A DNA stretch of 40,518 nt from Microcella pacifica. GTDB taxonomy: Bacteria; Actinomycetota; Actinomycetes; Actinomycetales; Microbacteriaceae. Made by a program: the position numbers and the translations under genes. Positions 1-8,187 of this stretch are shown piece after piece (position 1 is the stretch's first letter; each line of letters begins with the position of its first letter). Under the pieces are notes generated by a model. The model saw nothing but the letters and a program-made list of their open reading frames with translations. It did no database searches and was not told where the DNA came from. The stretch is taken from positions 16,931 through 57,448 of the forward strand of contig NZ_VIKT02000019.1 in assembly GCF_009371975.2 (NCBI RefSeq), written 5' to 3'.

Positions 1-405
1 TAGCACGGCCACGGTTCCCGCGACGAGCAGCATGCCCCCGGCCGCCACAGCGATCGCGACCACGATCATGCCCCAGTCTTCGCCCTGCCCGCCGCCGGAG
101 ACGACGCTCACGATCGTCAGCACGCCGACGTTGACGAGCAGCGCGGCGACGAGCGAGAAGAGATGGGTGGCGATGCGCCAGCCGACCGCGCGGCGTCGCT
201 GCACGATCGCCCCGATGACGACGAGCACGGCCCAGAGTCCAAGCGCTGGGCCGAGTAGACCGAACAGCACGCGGGGGGTCTGGTCGACGAGGGTGCCGAT
301 CGGATCAGCGCTGTCGGTCATCGCGAACGCCGCGAGCACGAGCCAGGCGAGGGCGATCGTGATGGCAACGATGAGCACGATCTCGAGCACGACGCGACGG
401 ACCAT
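1..405 (-). CDS. Partial multi-pass membrane protein, unknown function (C-terminus beyond window)
   Basis: The minus-strand frame is open from an ATG at 405 to the left edge and gives 135 visible residues. A ribosome site with an AAAGG core lies about 7 nt upstream of the ATG. The protein begins MVRRVVLEIVLIVAI and shows at least four hydrophobic segments: about residues 6-27, 46-70, 80-102 and 115-135. Short basic loops such as QRRR separate them, so it is an integral membrane protein. I recognise no family motif. It follows hutI by 59 nt on the same strand and could be co-transcribed with the hut operon, but a small hairpin lies between them. A transporter is conceivable from position, but nothing in the visible residues shows it. 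Confidence 0.7.
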   Translation of the reverse strand, partial: MVRRVVLEIVLIVAITIALAWLVLAAFAMTDSADPIGTLVDQTPRVLFGLLGPALGLWAVLVVIGAIVQRRRAVGWRIATHLFSLVAALLVNVGVLTIVSVVSGGGQGEDWGMIVVAIAVAAGGMLLVAGTVAVL

Positions 406-433
406 GGGCGAGCCTTTCGAGAGCGGGAGCCGA

Positions 434-448
434 GCGCAAAGGTTGCGC
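434..448 (-). terminator. Small perfect hairpin after hutI (weak terminator candidate)
   Basis: The six-base arms GCGCAA and TTGCGC are perfectly complementary around a 3-nt loop. They lie 16 nt past the hutI stop and before the next minus-strand gene. No T-run follows. It may reduce read-through from the hut operon, but it is short and could be fortuitous. Confidence 0.3.
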
Positions 449-464
449 GGGGGGCGGCCTGAGC

Positions 465-1673
465 CTACTCGCGCGGCGCGTGCAGGGCGACGTCGGGCTC
501 GCCACTCACCAGCACCCGCCTCACGAGCGGAACGCCCGGCCGGGAAGCCAGGTGACGGTAGTCGGGAGCATCCAGGATGACCGCGTCGCCCCGCGCGCCG
601 ACCCCCAAGTGGCCGGCGTCGGTGCGACGCAGTGCGCGGGCTCCCCCGCGGGTCGCTGCGGTGAGCGCCTGGAGTGGAGTCATGCCGAGCTCGCGCACCG
701 CGAGCGCGACGGCCAACGGCATGCTGCTCGAGAAGTTCGAGCCCGGGTTGCAGTCGCTCGCGAGCGCCACGGCGACACCCGCGTCGAGCAGTCGGCGGGC
801 ATCCGGATACGGCTGGTTCGTCGAAAACTCGACGAGCGGCAGCAGGGTCGCGACGGTGCCGTCGCCAGCGCGGGCACTCGCCGCGAGCAGCTCGACGTCA
901 TCATCGGTGAGGAACGTGCAGTGATCGACGCTTGCGGCGCCGAGCTCGACGGCGAGGGCGACCCCTCCATCAGGGGCGAGCTGGCCGGCGTGCACGCGCA
1001 GCTCAAGGCCAGCATCCCGCCCCGCCAGCAGAACGCGCCGCGCCTCGTCGACGGTGAACGCACCCGAGTCGATGAACACGTCGATAAAGCGCGCGTGCGG
1101 AGCGCACGCCGCGAGCATGTCGCCGCCCACAAGGTCGACGTAGGTCTCGCGGTCGTCGGCGAATTCGGCGGGCACGACGTGGGCGCCGAGGAAGGTCGTC
1201 TCGGGGGTGACCTCGCGCGCAAGGCGGAGGGAACGTGCCTCGTCATCGACCGTCAGCCCGTAGCCGCTCTTGATCTCGAGCGTCGTCGTGCCCTGGGCGT
1301 GCGCTTGGGCGACGAGGTGACGCAGTCGCACGCGCAGCTCGTCGTCGCTCGCTGCGCGCGTGGCGGCGACCGTCGTGCGGATTCCACCCGCCGTGTACGA
1401 CCGCCCGGCCATGCGCGCCTCGAACTCGTCGACGCGGTCGCCCGCGAACACGAGATGGTTGTGGCTGTCGACGAAGCCCGGGATGACCGCCGCGCCCTCC
1501 GCGTCGATGCGCGTGTCGGCGGCGGGGGCATCGACCGTGTCGCCCACCCAGGCCACGCGCCCGTCGGCGATGACGAGGGCGGCCCCGGTGCGGATCGGCC
1601 GCTCGGGCTCGGCGGGGTCGAGGGAGACGAACTGGCCGATATTCGTGATGACGGTGGTGGTCGCGGCGCTCAT
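465..1673 (-). CDS. hutI: Imidazolonepropionase HutI
   Basis: HutI hydrolyses 4-imidazolone-5-propionate to N-formimidoyl-L-glutamate, the third step of histidine degradation, in the cytoplasm. The 402 residues match the family length. Amidohydrolase-fold hallmarks are visible: the metal-binding HNH in [10 protein letters not shown] (about 70-79), KSGYG (135-139), the HAGQ histidine at 228, and the catalytic/metal aspartate in ASDCNPGS (about 305-312). The ATG at 1673 follows an AAAGGA ribosome site at good spacing. The hutG stop is 4 nt upstream, so the two genes are translationally close and almost certainly in one operon. No truncation or unusual residue was noticed. Confidence 0.95.
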   Translation of the reverse strand: MSAATTTVITNIGQFVSLDPAEPERPIRTGAALVIADGRVAWVGDTVDAPAADTRIDAEGAAVIPGFVDSHNHLVFAGDRVDEFEARMAGRSYTAGGIRTTVAATRAASDDELRVRLRHLVAQAHAQGTTTLEIKSGYGLTVDDEARSLRLAREVTPETTFLGAHVVPAEFADDRETYVDLVGGDMLAACAPHARFIDVFIDSGAFTVDEARRVLLAGRDAGLELRVHAGQLAPDGGVALAVELGAASVDHCTFLTDDDVELLAASARAGDGTVATLLPLVEFSTNQPYPDARRLLDAGVAVALASDCNPGSNFSSSMPLAVALAVRELGMTPLQALTAATRGGARALRRTDAGHLGVGARGDAVILDAPDYRHLASRPGVPLVRRVLVSGEPDVALHAPRE

Positions 1674-1677
1674 GATG

Positions 1678-2604
1678 TCATCCTTTCGCGCGCGCAGCGG
1701 GCGGGCGGCTCGCCAGTCCGGCGAGGGCTTCCAGCACGCACAGCGCCGCGAGACGCACGGTGCGCTGGTCGGCGGTGTCGCGCGCGGCGTCGAGCTCGGT
1801 GAGGTCGATGCTCACGACGGCGGGATGCGCTCCCGCCAGCCGCGCCGCGGTGCGCAGCTCGATCGCACTCAGACCGCCGGGCACGCTCGCCGGACAGCCC
1901 GGCGCGACGCTGCGGTCGCAGACGTCGAGGTCGAGGTCGACGTGCACGGGGCCGCCCGCCGACGCGGCGCGGTCGAGCGCCGCGGTCATGGCAGCCGCGA
2001 TCGGGGTGCGCAGCAGGTCGGCACGGGTGACCACGGTGATGCCCTTCTCGGCGGTCCGCGCCGCGTAGGCCCGTGAGTTCGCGAGCGGCTCGATGCCGAG
2101 CTGGCTGGTGCGGTCGCCGCTGAGCCCGGCCTCAAGCAACCGCCGTACGGGCGAGCCGTTCGTGGTGCCGTCGCGCAGGTCGTGGTGGGCATCCAGCGTC
2201 ACGAGGCCCGCGGTGCCGATGCGCGTGCCCCAGGCCCCGAGCGCGGCGGGAACAGTGGCGGCGTTGTCGCCGCCGAGCACGATGACGAGGGATGCCCCCG
2301 CCGCGACCTCGGCGACTCGAGCCGTCGCGGCCTCGTCACCGGCGCCGTCGGGCTCGGGCGCGTCGCCCGCGTCGAGCACGGTCACGCGCGAGCCATCGGG
2401 CCGGGCGAGCGCGTCGGCGGAGTAGTAGCGGAGGGCATCCCGGATCGCCGCGGGGGTCGTGTGCGCCTGCCCCGGCGACAGCGAGGTGCGCCAAGTCGGG
2501 ATGCCCACCAGAACGGCATCCGCCCGCGAGCCCGGCGTCCACGAGGGCCAGTCGCCCGCGCGGGGCCACAGCGGGTCGTGACTCAGCACGCTCCGGCCAG
2601 ACAC
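1678..2604 (-). CDS. hutG: Ureohydrolase-family protein, probable formimidoylglutamase HutG
   Basis: This 308-residue protein belongs to the arginase/agmatinase/formimidoylglutamase superfamily. In this operon it would hydrolyse N-formimidoylglutamate to glutamate and formamide. Manganese-binding motifs are visible: GGDN at 111-114, DAHHD at 138-142 and DLDVCD at 225-230. The substrate-loop motif NGSP is at 149-152. The first motif normally has His as its fourth residue (GGDH or GGGH), and here it is Asn, so one metal ligand is altered. The start is a GTG 2 nt after the hutU stop codon, and the stop is 4 nt before hutI. The function rests mainly on operon context; agmatinase- or arginase-like activity cannot be excluded by sequence. 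Confidence 0.85.
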   Translation of the reverse strand: MSGRSVLSHDPLWPRAGDWPSWTPGSRADAVLVGIPTWRTSLSPGQAHTTPAAIRDALRYYSADALARPDGSRVTVLDAGDAPEPDGAGDEAATARVAEVAAGASLVIVLGGDNAATVPAALGAWGTRIGTAGLVTLDAHHDLRDGTTNGSPVRRLLEAGLSGDRTSQLGIEPLANSRAYAARTAEKGITVVTRADLLRTPIAAAMTAALDRAASAGGPVHVDLDLDVCDRSVAPGCPASVPGGLSAIELRTAARLAGAHPAVVSIDLTELDAARDTADQRTVRLAALCVLEALAGLASRPPAARAKG

Positions 2605-2606
2605 AG

Positions 2607-4328
2607 TCAGCCCTGCTCGCGCATCGGGATGCGCACGCCGAACTGCTCGACGACCGCCTCGCCCTCGATGTAGCCCGCGTCGATGTGGCGGATGACGCCC
2701 ATGCCCGGGTCGTTCGTCAGCACGCGCTGCACCTTCTCACCGGCGAGCGCCGTGCCGTCGGCCACGACGACCTGGCCGGCGTGGATCGAACGGCCGATGC
2801 CAACTCCCCCACCGTGGTGGATCGACACCCACGTCGCGCCCGACGACGTGTTGACGAGCGCGTTGAGCAACGGCCAGTCGGCGATCGCGTCGCTGCCGTC
2901 TTTCATGGCCTCGGTCTCGCGGTACGGGCTCGCGACGCTGCCCGAGTCGAGGTGGTCGCGGCCGATCGCGACCGGTGCGCTGAGTTCGCCCGACGCGACC
3001 ATGTCGTTGAAGCGCTCGCCCGCGCGGTCGCGCTCGCCGTAGCCGAGCTAGCAGATGCGCGCCGGCAGCCCCTGGTAGTGCACGCGCTGCTGCGCCATCG
3101 GAATCCAGCGCTGCAGACTCTCGTTCTCGGGGAACATCTCGAGCACTGCGCGGTCGGTCGCCGCGATATCGGCCGGGTCGCCGCTCAGGGCAGCCCAGCG
3201 GAACGGACCCTTGCCCTGCGCAAAGAGTGGGCGGATGTAGGCGGGCACGAACCCGGGGAACGAGAACGCATCGGCGTATCCGGCCGCGCGCGCCTCGGTG
3301 CGGATGTTGTTGCCGTAGTCGAAGACCTCGGCGCCCGCGCGCTGAAACCCGACCATGGCCTCGACCTGCAGCGCCATCGACGCCCGGGCCGCGGCCGCGA
3401 AGCCGAGGGGGTCGCGCTCGCGTGCGGCGTGCCACTCGTCGACCGTGTGCTCGACGGGCAGGTAGGCGAGCGGATCGTGCGCACTCGTCTGGTCGGTGAC
3501 GATGTCGATCGGGGCGCCCATGGCGAGCAGGCGCGGAAAGACCTCGGCCGCGTTGCCGAGCACGCCGATCGAGAGCCCGCGGCGGGCATCCCGCGCCTCG
3601 ACCGCGAGTTCGAGCGCGTGCTCGAGCGAATCAGCGACGACGTCGAGGTAGCGGTGCTCGAGGCGGCGGGCGATGCGGCTGGGGTCGACGTCGACGCAGA
3701 GCGCGACGCCGTCGTTCATCGTCACGGCGAGGGGCTGCGCGCCGCCCATGCCGCCGAGGCCGCCCGTGAGGGTGATGGTGCCGGCGAGAGTCCCTCCACT
3801 GTGCCCATGGAGCCCGCCCTTGCGGGCGGCGAGCTGCGTCGCCACGGCGGCGAAGGTCTCGAAGGTGCCCTGCAGGATGCCCTGCGTACCGATGTAGATC
3901 CACGAGCCGGCCGTCATCTGGCCGTACATCGTGAGGCCGAGCTGCTCGAGCCGCCGGAACTCGTCCCAGTTCGCCCAGTCTCCGACGAGGTTCGAGTTGG
4001 CGATGAGCACGCGCGGCGCCCACTCGTGCGTCTGCATGACGCCGACCGGCCGGCCCGACTGCACGAGCATCGTCTCGTCGTTCTTCAGCGTGCTCAGGGT
4101 GCGGGTCAGCGCGTCGAAGCTCGCCCAGTCGCGCGCGGCCTTGCCCGTGCCGCCGTAGACGACGAGCTCGTCGGGATGCTCGGCCACCTCGGGGTCGAGG
4201 TTGTTCTGCAGCATGCGCAGCGCCCCCTCCTGCTGCCAGCCGAGGGTGTGCAGCTGGGTTCCGCGGTGGGCGCGCACGGGGCGGGCTCCGGATGCTGCGC
4301 TCACGCTGATCGCGTCGGTGAGGGTCAT
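2607..4328 (-). pseudogene. hutU: Urocanate hydratase gene hutU interrupted by in-frame TAG
   Basis: Urocanase converts urocanate to 4-imidazolone-5-propionate with a tightly bound NAD+. The frame from the ATG at 4328 (ribosome site GGAG, 7 nt away) runs 426 codons to a TAG at 3048-3050. It then continues in the same frame for 146 more codons to the natural stop at 2607, for 574 codons in total counting both stops, close to a normal urocanase. The first part ends GLPARIC and the second resumes LGYGER; family members read GLPARICW at this place, so TAG replaces a Trp TGG by one base. The upstream part carries [15 protein letters not shown]. The separated part carries [27 protein letters not shown] and [13 protein letters not shown] truncated product would end exactly at the cysteine taken to be catalytic in the Pseudomonas enzyme. 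Nonsense mutation, sequencing error or UAG read-through are all possible. Confidence 0.85.
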
Positions 4329-4350
4329 GGCTGTTCTCCTGTCGGCGGGT

Positions 4351-5907
4351 CTAGCGGATCTCGGTGACGGCCCGGGCGGCCGCGAGCAGCGTGCCGTCGT
4401 CGGTGAGCCGCACGGCGTGCTCGATCTCGGGGGCGAGATAGCGGTCGGGGCCGGGGCCGTCGACGTGCTCGCGCAGGGCGGCGACGACCGCGGCGGTCGC
4501 GGGGGCGGACGCCACGCCGAGCGCGGCGCACCGCAGGTCGAGCCCGCGCGCGGCGGTCAGCAGCTCGATCGCGACGACGCGCGTGAGCCCGTCGATCGCG
4601 CGGCGCAGCTTGCGCGCCGCCGACCAGCCCATCGCCACGTGGTCCTCATGCATCGCGCTCGAGGGGATCGAGTCGACGCTCGCGGGCACGGCGAGGCGCT
4701 TGAGCTCGCCCACGATGCCGGCCTGCGTGTACTGGGCGATCATGTGGCCCGAGTCGACGCCGGGATCGTGGGCGAGGAACGGTGGCAGGCCCTGGCTCCG
4801 GCTGGCGTCGAGGAAGCGGTCGGTGCGCCGCTCGCTCATGCTCGCGAGGTCGGCCACGGCGATCGCGAGGAAGTCGAGCACATAGCCGAGCGGGGCGCCG
4901 AGGAAGCTGCCGTTCGACTCGACGCGACCGTCGAGCGTCACGACGGGGTTGTCGATCGCGCTCGCGAGCTCCCGGTTCGCGACGGCCGCCGCGTGCGCCA
5001 TGGTGTCGCGCACGGCGCCGTGCACCTGCGGGGCGCAGCGCAACGAGTAGGCGTCTTGCACGCGGGTGCAGTCATGCGTGCCATCGTCTCCCGGGCGGTG
5101 GCTCGCGACGACGGCCGAGCCGCTCAGCACGCGACGCAGGTCCTCGGCGCTGGTCGCCTGACCCGGGTGCGCGCGCAGCGCGAGCAGATCCGCGGCGAAG
5201 GGGCGGTCAGTGCCGAGCAGGGCCTCGACGCTCAGGCCCGCGGCGAGGTCGGCTGTGGCCACGAGGCGGTCGAGGTCGGTGAGGGCGAGGGCGAGCATCC
5301 CGAGCATGCCGTCGGTGCCGTTGATGAGGGCGAGCCCCTCCTTCTCGCGCAGCGCGACCGGCTCGATGCCCGCCGCGGCGAGCGCCTGCGCGGCGGGCAT
5401 CAGCGCGCCCCGCGCATCGCGCACCGTGCCCTCGCCCATCACGGCGAGTGCGCAGTGCGCGAGCGGGGCGAGGTCGCCCGAGCAGCCGAGGCTGCCGTAC
5501 TCGCCGACGATCGGCGTCAGCCCCGCGTTGAGCACGGCCGCGTAGGTCTCGGCGACGATCGGGCGCGCGCCCGTACGTGCGGTCGTCAGGGTCTGCAGGC
5601 GCAGCAGCATCGTGCCGCGCACGACCTCGCGCTCGACCTCGGGCCCGCTGCTCGCCGCGTGCGAGCGCACGAGCGAGCGCTGCAGCTCGGCGCGCTTCTC
5701 AACCGGGATGTGCGTCGTCGCGAGCGCCCCGAACCCGGTCGAGATGCCGTAGTGCGGCTCGACATCGTCGGCGAGTCCCTCGACGATCGCGCGGGTCGCG
5801 GCCATCGCCGCGAGCGCCTCGGCGTCGATGACGACGGTCGCGTCGTGCCGCGCGACCGCGACGACCTCATCGATCGTGAGGGGGCGGCGGCCGAGCGTGA
5901 TCTGCAT
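4351..5907 (-). CDS. hutH: Histidine ammonia-lyase HutH
   Basis: HutH deaminates L-histidine to trans-urocanate and ammonia, the first step of the pathway. I place the start at the ATG at 5907, giving 518 residues beginning [15 protein letters not shown] longer frame to 6057 would run through the regulatory region and has an N-terminus unlike the family. The YGISTGFG motif with the catalytic Tyr is at 53-60. The MIO-forming tripeptide lies in [14 protein letters not shown], with Cys-Ser-Gly at 142-144 instead of the textbook Ala-Ser-Gly. VHGAVRD and the E-N-G-S segment follow in order. It is the first gene of the minus-strand hut operon, 22 nt before hutU, and is divergent from the IclR regulator. 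The ribosome site is weak. Confidence 0.95.
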   Translation of the reverse strand: MQITLGRRPLTIDEVVAVARHDATVVIDAEALAAMAATRAIVEGLADDVEPHYGISTGFGALATTHIPVEKRAELQRSLVRSHAASSGPEVEREVVRGTMLLRLQTLTTARTGARPIVAETYAAVLNAGLTPIVGEYGSLGCSGDLAPLAHCALAVMGEGTVRDARGALMPAAQALAAAGIEPVALREKEGLALINGTDGMLGMLALALTDLDRLVATADLAAGLSVEALLGTDRPFAADLLALRAHPGQATSAEDLRRVLSGSAVVASHRPGDDGTHDCTRVQDAYSLRCAPQVHGAVRDTMAHAAAVANRELASAIDNPVVTLDGRVESNGSFLGAPLGYVLDFLAIAVADLASMSERRTDRFLDASRSQGLPPFLAHDPGVDSGHMIAQYTQAGIVGELKRLAVPASVDSIPSSAMHEDHVAMGWSAARKLRRAIDGLTRVVAIELLTAARGLDLRCAALGVASAPATAAVVAALREHVDGPGPDRYLAPEIEHAVRLTDDGTLLAAARAVTEIR

Positions 5908-5953
5908 GAGCCCAGTGAACTGCGCGGCACCGTCGTGCGCATCGGGCACCGGG

Positions 5954-5960
5954 CATAATG
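5954..5960. promoter_or_regulatory. Candidate -10 elements in hutH/hutR intergenic region
   Basis: The plus strand reads CATAAT (5954-5959), a candidate -10 for the divergent regulator. The minus strand reads CATTAT (5955-5960), a candidate -10 for hutH that would give a leader of roughly 40 nt. No convincing -35 was found for either direction. The adjacent inverted repeat would overlap polymerase at both promoters. Confidence 0.4.
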
Positions 5961-5961
5961 T

Positions 5962-5977
5962 GTCTGAGATACCAGAC
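5962..5977. promoter_or_regulatory. HutR-type operator (inverted repeat GTCTG-N6-CAGAC)
   Basis: GTCTGAGATACCAGAC has 5-bp inverted arms around a 6-bp spacer, between hutH and the divergent IclR-family gene. The inner 14 bases (5963-5976) match TCTGwwATwCCAGA, the HutR site I recall from corynebacterial histidine-utilisation studies, at 13 of 14 positions; the exception is a G where A/T is expected. It lies 28 nt from the regulator ATG and 55 nt from the hutH ATG. It is the likely binding site of the neighbouring regulator. Confidence 0.7.
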
Positions 5978-5989
5978 GATTGGCGGTGG

Positions 5990-6817
5990 ATGCTCGTGCC
6001 CGACGTGCCCGCCGCCCGCGCCGCCCTGCGCATCGTCGCGCACCTCGCGCACCACAACGACCCCGTGCCCGCCTCGACCCTCGCGCGCGAGCTGGAGCTG
6101 CCGCGGTCGAGCGTCTACCAGCTGCTGCGCGTGCTGCAGGAGGAGGGCTTCGTCGTGCACTACCCCGAGGCGCGCGCCTACGGCCTCGGCGCCCTCGTCG
6201 CCGAGATCGGCGGCTCGGTGCTGAGCGCGAGCCGGCTCGCCCGGCTCGGGGGGCCGCTGCTCGAGCGGCTCGTGCGCTCGACCCCCGTGCCCGTGGTCGC
6301 GCAGCTCGCCGTGCTCGCGGGCGGCGACGTCTCGTACGTCGGGCAGGCGTCGGCGCCGCGCGCGCCGACGACCGTCGTGCGCGTCGGCGTGCGGCTGCCT
6401 GCGCACCTCACCGCCACGGGCCGCGCCATGCTCGCGGCGCTCCCGGCCGCGCAAGTGCGCGCGCTCTTCCCGCACCGCGAGGCCCTCATCACGCGCCGCG
6501 GCGTCGGGCCGCGTTCGCTGCCCGAGCTCGACCGCATCCTGTTCGCCGCACGCGAGGCGCGCGTCGCGACGGAAGACGGCGAGATCACCGCGGGCTACGC
6601 CTCGGTCGCCGCGACCGGCATCGACCGCACGGGCTACCCCGCCGCCGCCCTCGGACTCACCTATCGCGCCGAAGCCGTCACCGCCGAGCACGTGGGTGCT
6701 TTGGCCACCGCGGTGCGCACAGCGGCTGCCACCTTGTCGGCGCGACTCGCTGGAAAGAGGCCGGCCCCGACGGACGAAGAGCCGACGACGCGGGCGCGGT
6801 TGAGAGCAAACCTATAG
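5990..6817 (+). CDS. hutR: IclR-family transcriptional regulator, probable HutR
   Basis: The predicted protein has 275 residues from the ATG at 5990. A GTG two codons later is possible; upstream in-frame starts would overlap the operator and the hutH coding region. An N-terminal winged helix-turn-helix (about 5-65) contains ASTLARELELPRSSVYQLLRV, typical of IclR proteins. A C-terminal effector-binding domain (about 80-250) contains LPAHLTATGRAMLAALP and GYASVAATGID. The gene is divergent from hutH across an inverted repeat, so a role in histidine-dependent control of the hut operon is the natural reading, either as activator or repressor. The last 25 residues are charged and probably disordered. 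The assignment of HutR rests on context plus the operator match. Confidence 0.85.
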   Translation: MLVPDVPAARAALRIVAHLAHHNDPVPASTLARELELPRSSVYQLLRVLQEEGFVVHYPEARAYGLGALVAEIGGSVLSASRLARLGGPLLERLVRSTPVPVVAQLAVLAGGDVSYVGQASAPRAPTTVVRVGVRLPAHLTATGRAMLAALPAAQVRALFPHREALITRRGVGPRSLPELDRILFAAREARVATEDGEITAGYASVAATGIDRTGYPAAALGLTYRAEAVTAEHVGALATAVRTAAATLSARLAGKRPAPTDEEPTTRARLRANL

Positions 6818-6871
6818 GTTCACAGTGAGACGATGTCGTCGTTAGAAGCCGCCCACCTCGACGGAGCCATC

Positions 6872-7573
6872 ATGCTGCTAGGAACCCGATCGTGGGCCAG
6901 CGTTGCGCGTCGGCACCTTCTCACTGCGAGCGTCGCGGCGATTATCGGGCTGGGAGCATGGCTCCTGTATTCGACCTGGAGCCCCGACATGCGGCTGTGG
7001 AAGTCGTTCGGCGTTTCCGCGATCGGTCTGCTGTGGTTCGCTATCGTCGCCGGGCCCCTCGCACGCATTTGGCCGCGATTGCTTCCGATTGTGCCGTGGC
7101 GTCGAGAAGCCGGCATCTGGTTCGCGGTCGTGAGCTCTGTGCATGGCTATCTCGTTTGGGACGGCTGGGCTCGTTGGGACGTCGCGGGTTTATTGGGCTA
7201 CCAGCTCTCACCGGAAACCGGTCTGTACTTGCGCGCTGAACCAGGCTTCGGGCTCGCCAACCTGCTCGGCCTTGTGGCGCTCGCGCTGGGTTTGGCTCTT
7301 GCTGCGACCTCCTTTGATCGAGCGGTCGCCTTCTTGGGCGTTAGTTCGTGGAAGTGGATGCACACTCTCGCCTACGCGGCCTTCTACCTTGTCGCTCTGC
7401 ACGTGATCTACTTCGCTTTCATCCACTACTCGCCTTCGCCCGTCCGAATGACGCTGTATGAGCCGAATCCTCTCCGGTACTACTACATCGCACTACTCGT
7501 AACAGCAGTCGGCACTCAGGCGGTCGCGTTCGTGATGACCGTCTCGCGACGGCGACGTGTGGGGGCTCTGTGA
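6872..7573 (+). CDS. Ferric-reductase-like / MsrQ-like haem membrane protein
   Basis: The protein has 233 residues from the ATG at 6872, which follows GGAG with a 5-nt spacer. An in-frame ATG at 6833 adds 13 residues but has no obvious ribosome site. About six hydrophobic helices are visible, near 18-34, 46-62, 80-97, 128-146, 163-186 and 204-222. The segment WKWMHTLAYAAFYLVALH carries His164 and His177, spaced like the haem-b ligands of the ferric reductase transmembrane domain (NOX/FRE/MsrQ superfamily). His91 lies in an earlier helix. It would carry electrons across the membrane. A separate FNR-like flavoprotein two genes downstream is the likely electron donor. The ferric-reductase domain class is fairly clear, but the substrate is unknown. 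G+C is visibly lower than in the hut genes. Confidence 0.75.
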   Translation: MLLGTRSWASVARRHLLTASVAAIIGLGAWLLYSTWSPDMRLWKSFGVSAIGLLWFAIVAGPLARIWPRLLPIVPWRREAGIWFAVVSSVHGYLVWDGWARWDVAGLLGYQLSPETGLYLRAEPGFGLANLLGLVALALGLALAATSFDRAVAFLGVSSWKWMHTLAYAAFYLVALHVIYFAFIHYSPSPVRMTLYEPNPLRYYYIALLVTAVGTQAVAFVMTVSRRRRVGAL

Positions 7574-7613
7574 CGCACCTGAGTAGCGGCGACTGTCTGA
7601 CACGGTGCACGCC

Positions 7614-8177
7614 ATGACCACCATCGGAAGCCAAGCCCGTTTGTGGGCAGTTGGAGCGGCCCTTGTGTTGCCGATTGTGCTGCTCGCCGGCGCCCTGATA
7701 GTCGCCGAACGTCAGGTGACGGTCGCGGCAATGACGGGAGGCCAGCAGGAACCACCCCCGGGCGTGTATGCCCAGGGGTTCTCGATGACCATCTTCGAGC
7801 AAGGACGCACCGTCCAATTGTGGTTGGTAGACCTTGATACCGCGCCGTACTTTCGCCAAACCGTGTCGACGGATGGTCAAGTGGAGTCTGATCAGATCTA
7901 CCGATTCGACGAACGGACTCTGTACACAGCTGATGCTGAGGTGCCGGATGGCACACGATGGAACAGCATCACTCCGGTCGAACCACAGGATCTCGGTCTT
8001 GCAGACTTGGCTACCGGGCCTGCTGCATGGGCAGCGGAGTTCGGGCCGGGTGAACACGAAATTCCCGTCGGGCAGGGGGTTGTCGTACGCGTGCTGATAG
8101 ACAGCGTCGACGAGCCCATCGATTCAACAGTGTTCATGGTGCCGCCGGGTGCCGCCGTCACGCCGGTCCAGCCATGA
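7614..8177 (+). CDS. Membrane-anchored exported protein, unknown, in redox cassette
   Basis: The protein has 187 residues from the ATG at 7614; a GTG at 7605 is in frame. A single N-terminal hydrophobic helix (about residues 8-28) is followed by about 155 residues expected outside the cell. I recognise no family. The mature part has no cysteine and a single histidine, so covalent haem, Fe-S or typical copper sites are unlikely. It contains GQQEPPPGVYAQGFSMTIFE and a Pro-ending tail, and looks like a beta-rich domain. It sits between the haem membrane protein (40 nt upstream) and the FNR-like gene (10 nt downstream), so it is probably a partner of the same electron-transfer system, perhaps in assembly or substrate contact. 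That is inference from position only. Confidence 0.7.
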   Translation: MTTIGSQARLWAVGAALVLPIVLLAGALIVAERQVTVAAMTGGQQEPPPGVYAQGFSMTIFEQGRTVQLWLVDLDTAPYFRQTVSTDGQVESDQIYRFDERTLYTADAEVPDGTRWNSITPVEPQDLGLADLATGPAAWAAEFGPGEHEIPVGQGVVVRVLIDSVDEPIDSTVFMVPPGAAVTPVQP

Positions 8178-8187
8178 GACGAACGCG

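Noticed and set aside
480-1802. Plus-strand frame opposite hutI and hutG
   Set aside because: Antisense of recognised enzymes; no motif or ribosome site.
2607-3002. Independent small gene for the 131-residue urocanase C-terminal fragment
   Set aside because: It is in the same frame as hutU with only one stop codon between, so it is better treated as part of an interrupted hutU, although internal initiation at 3002 cannot be excluded.
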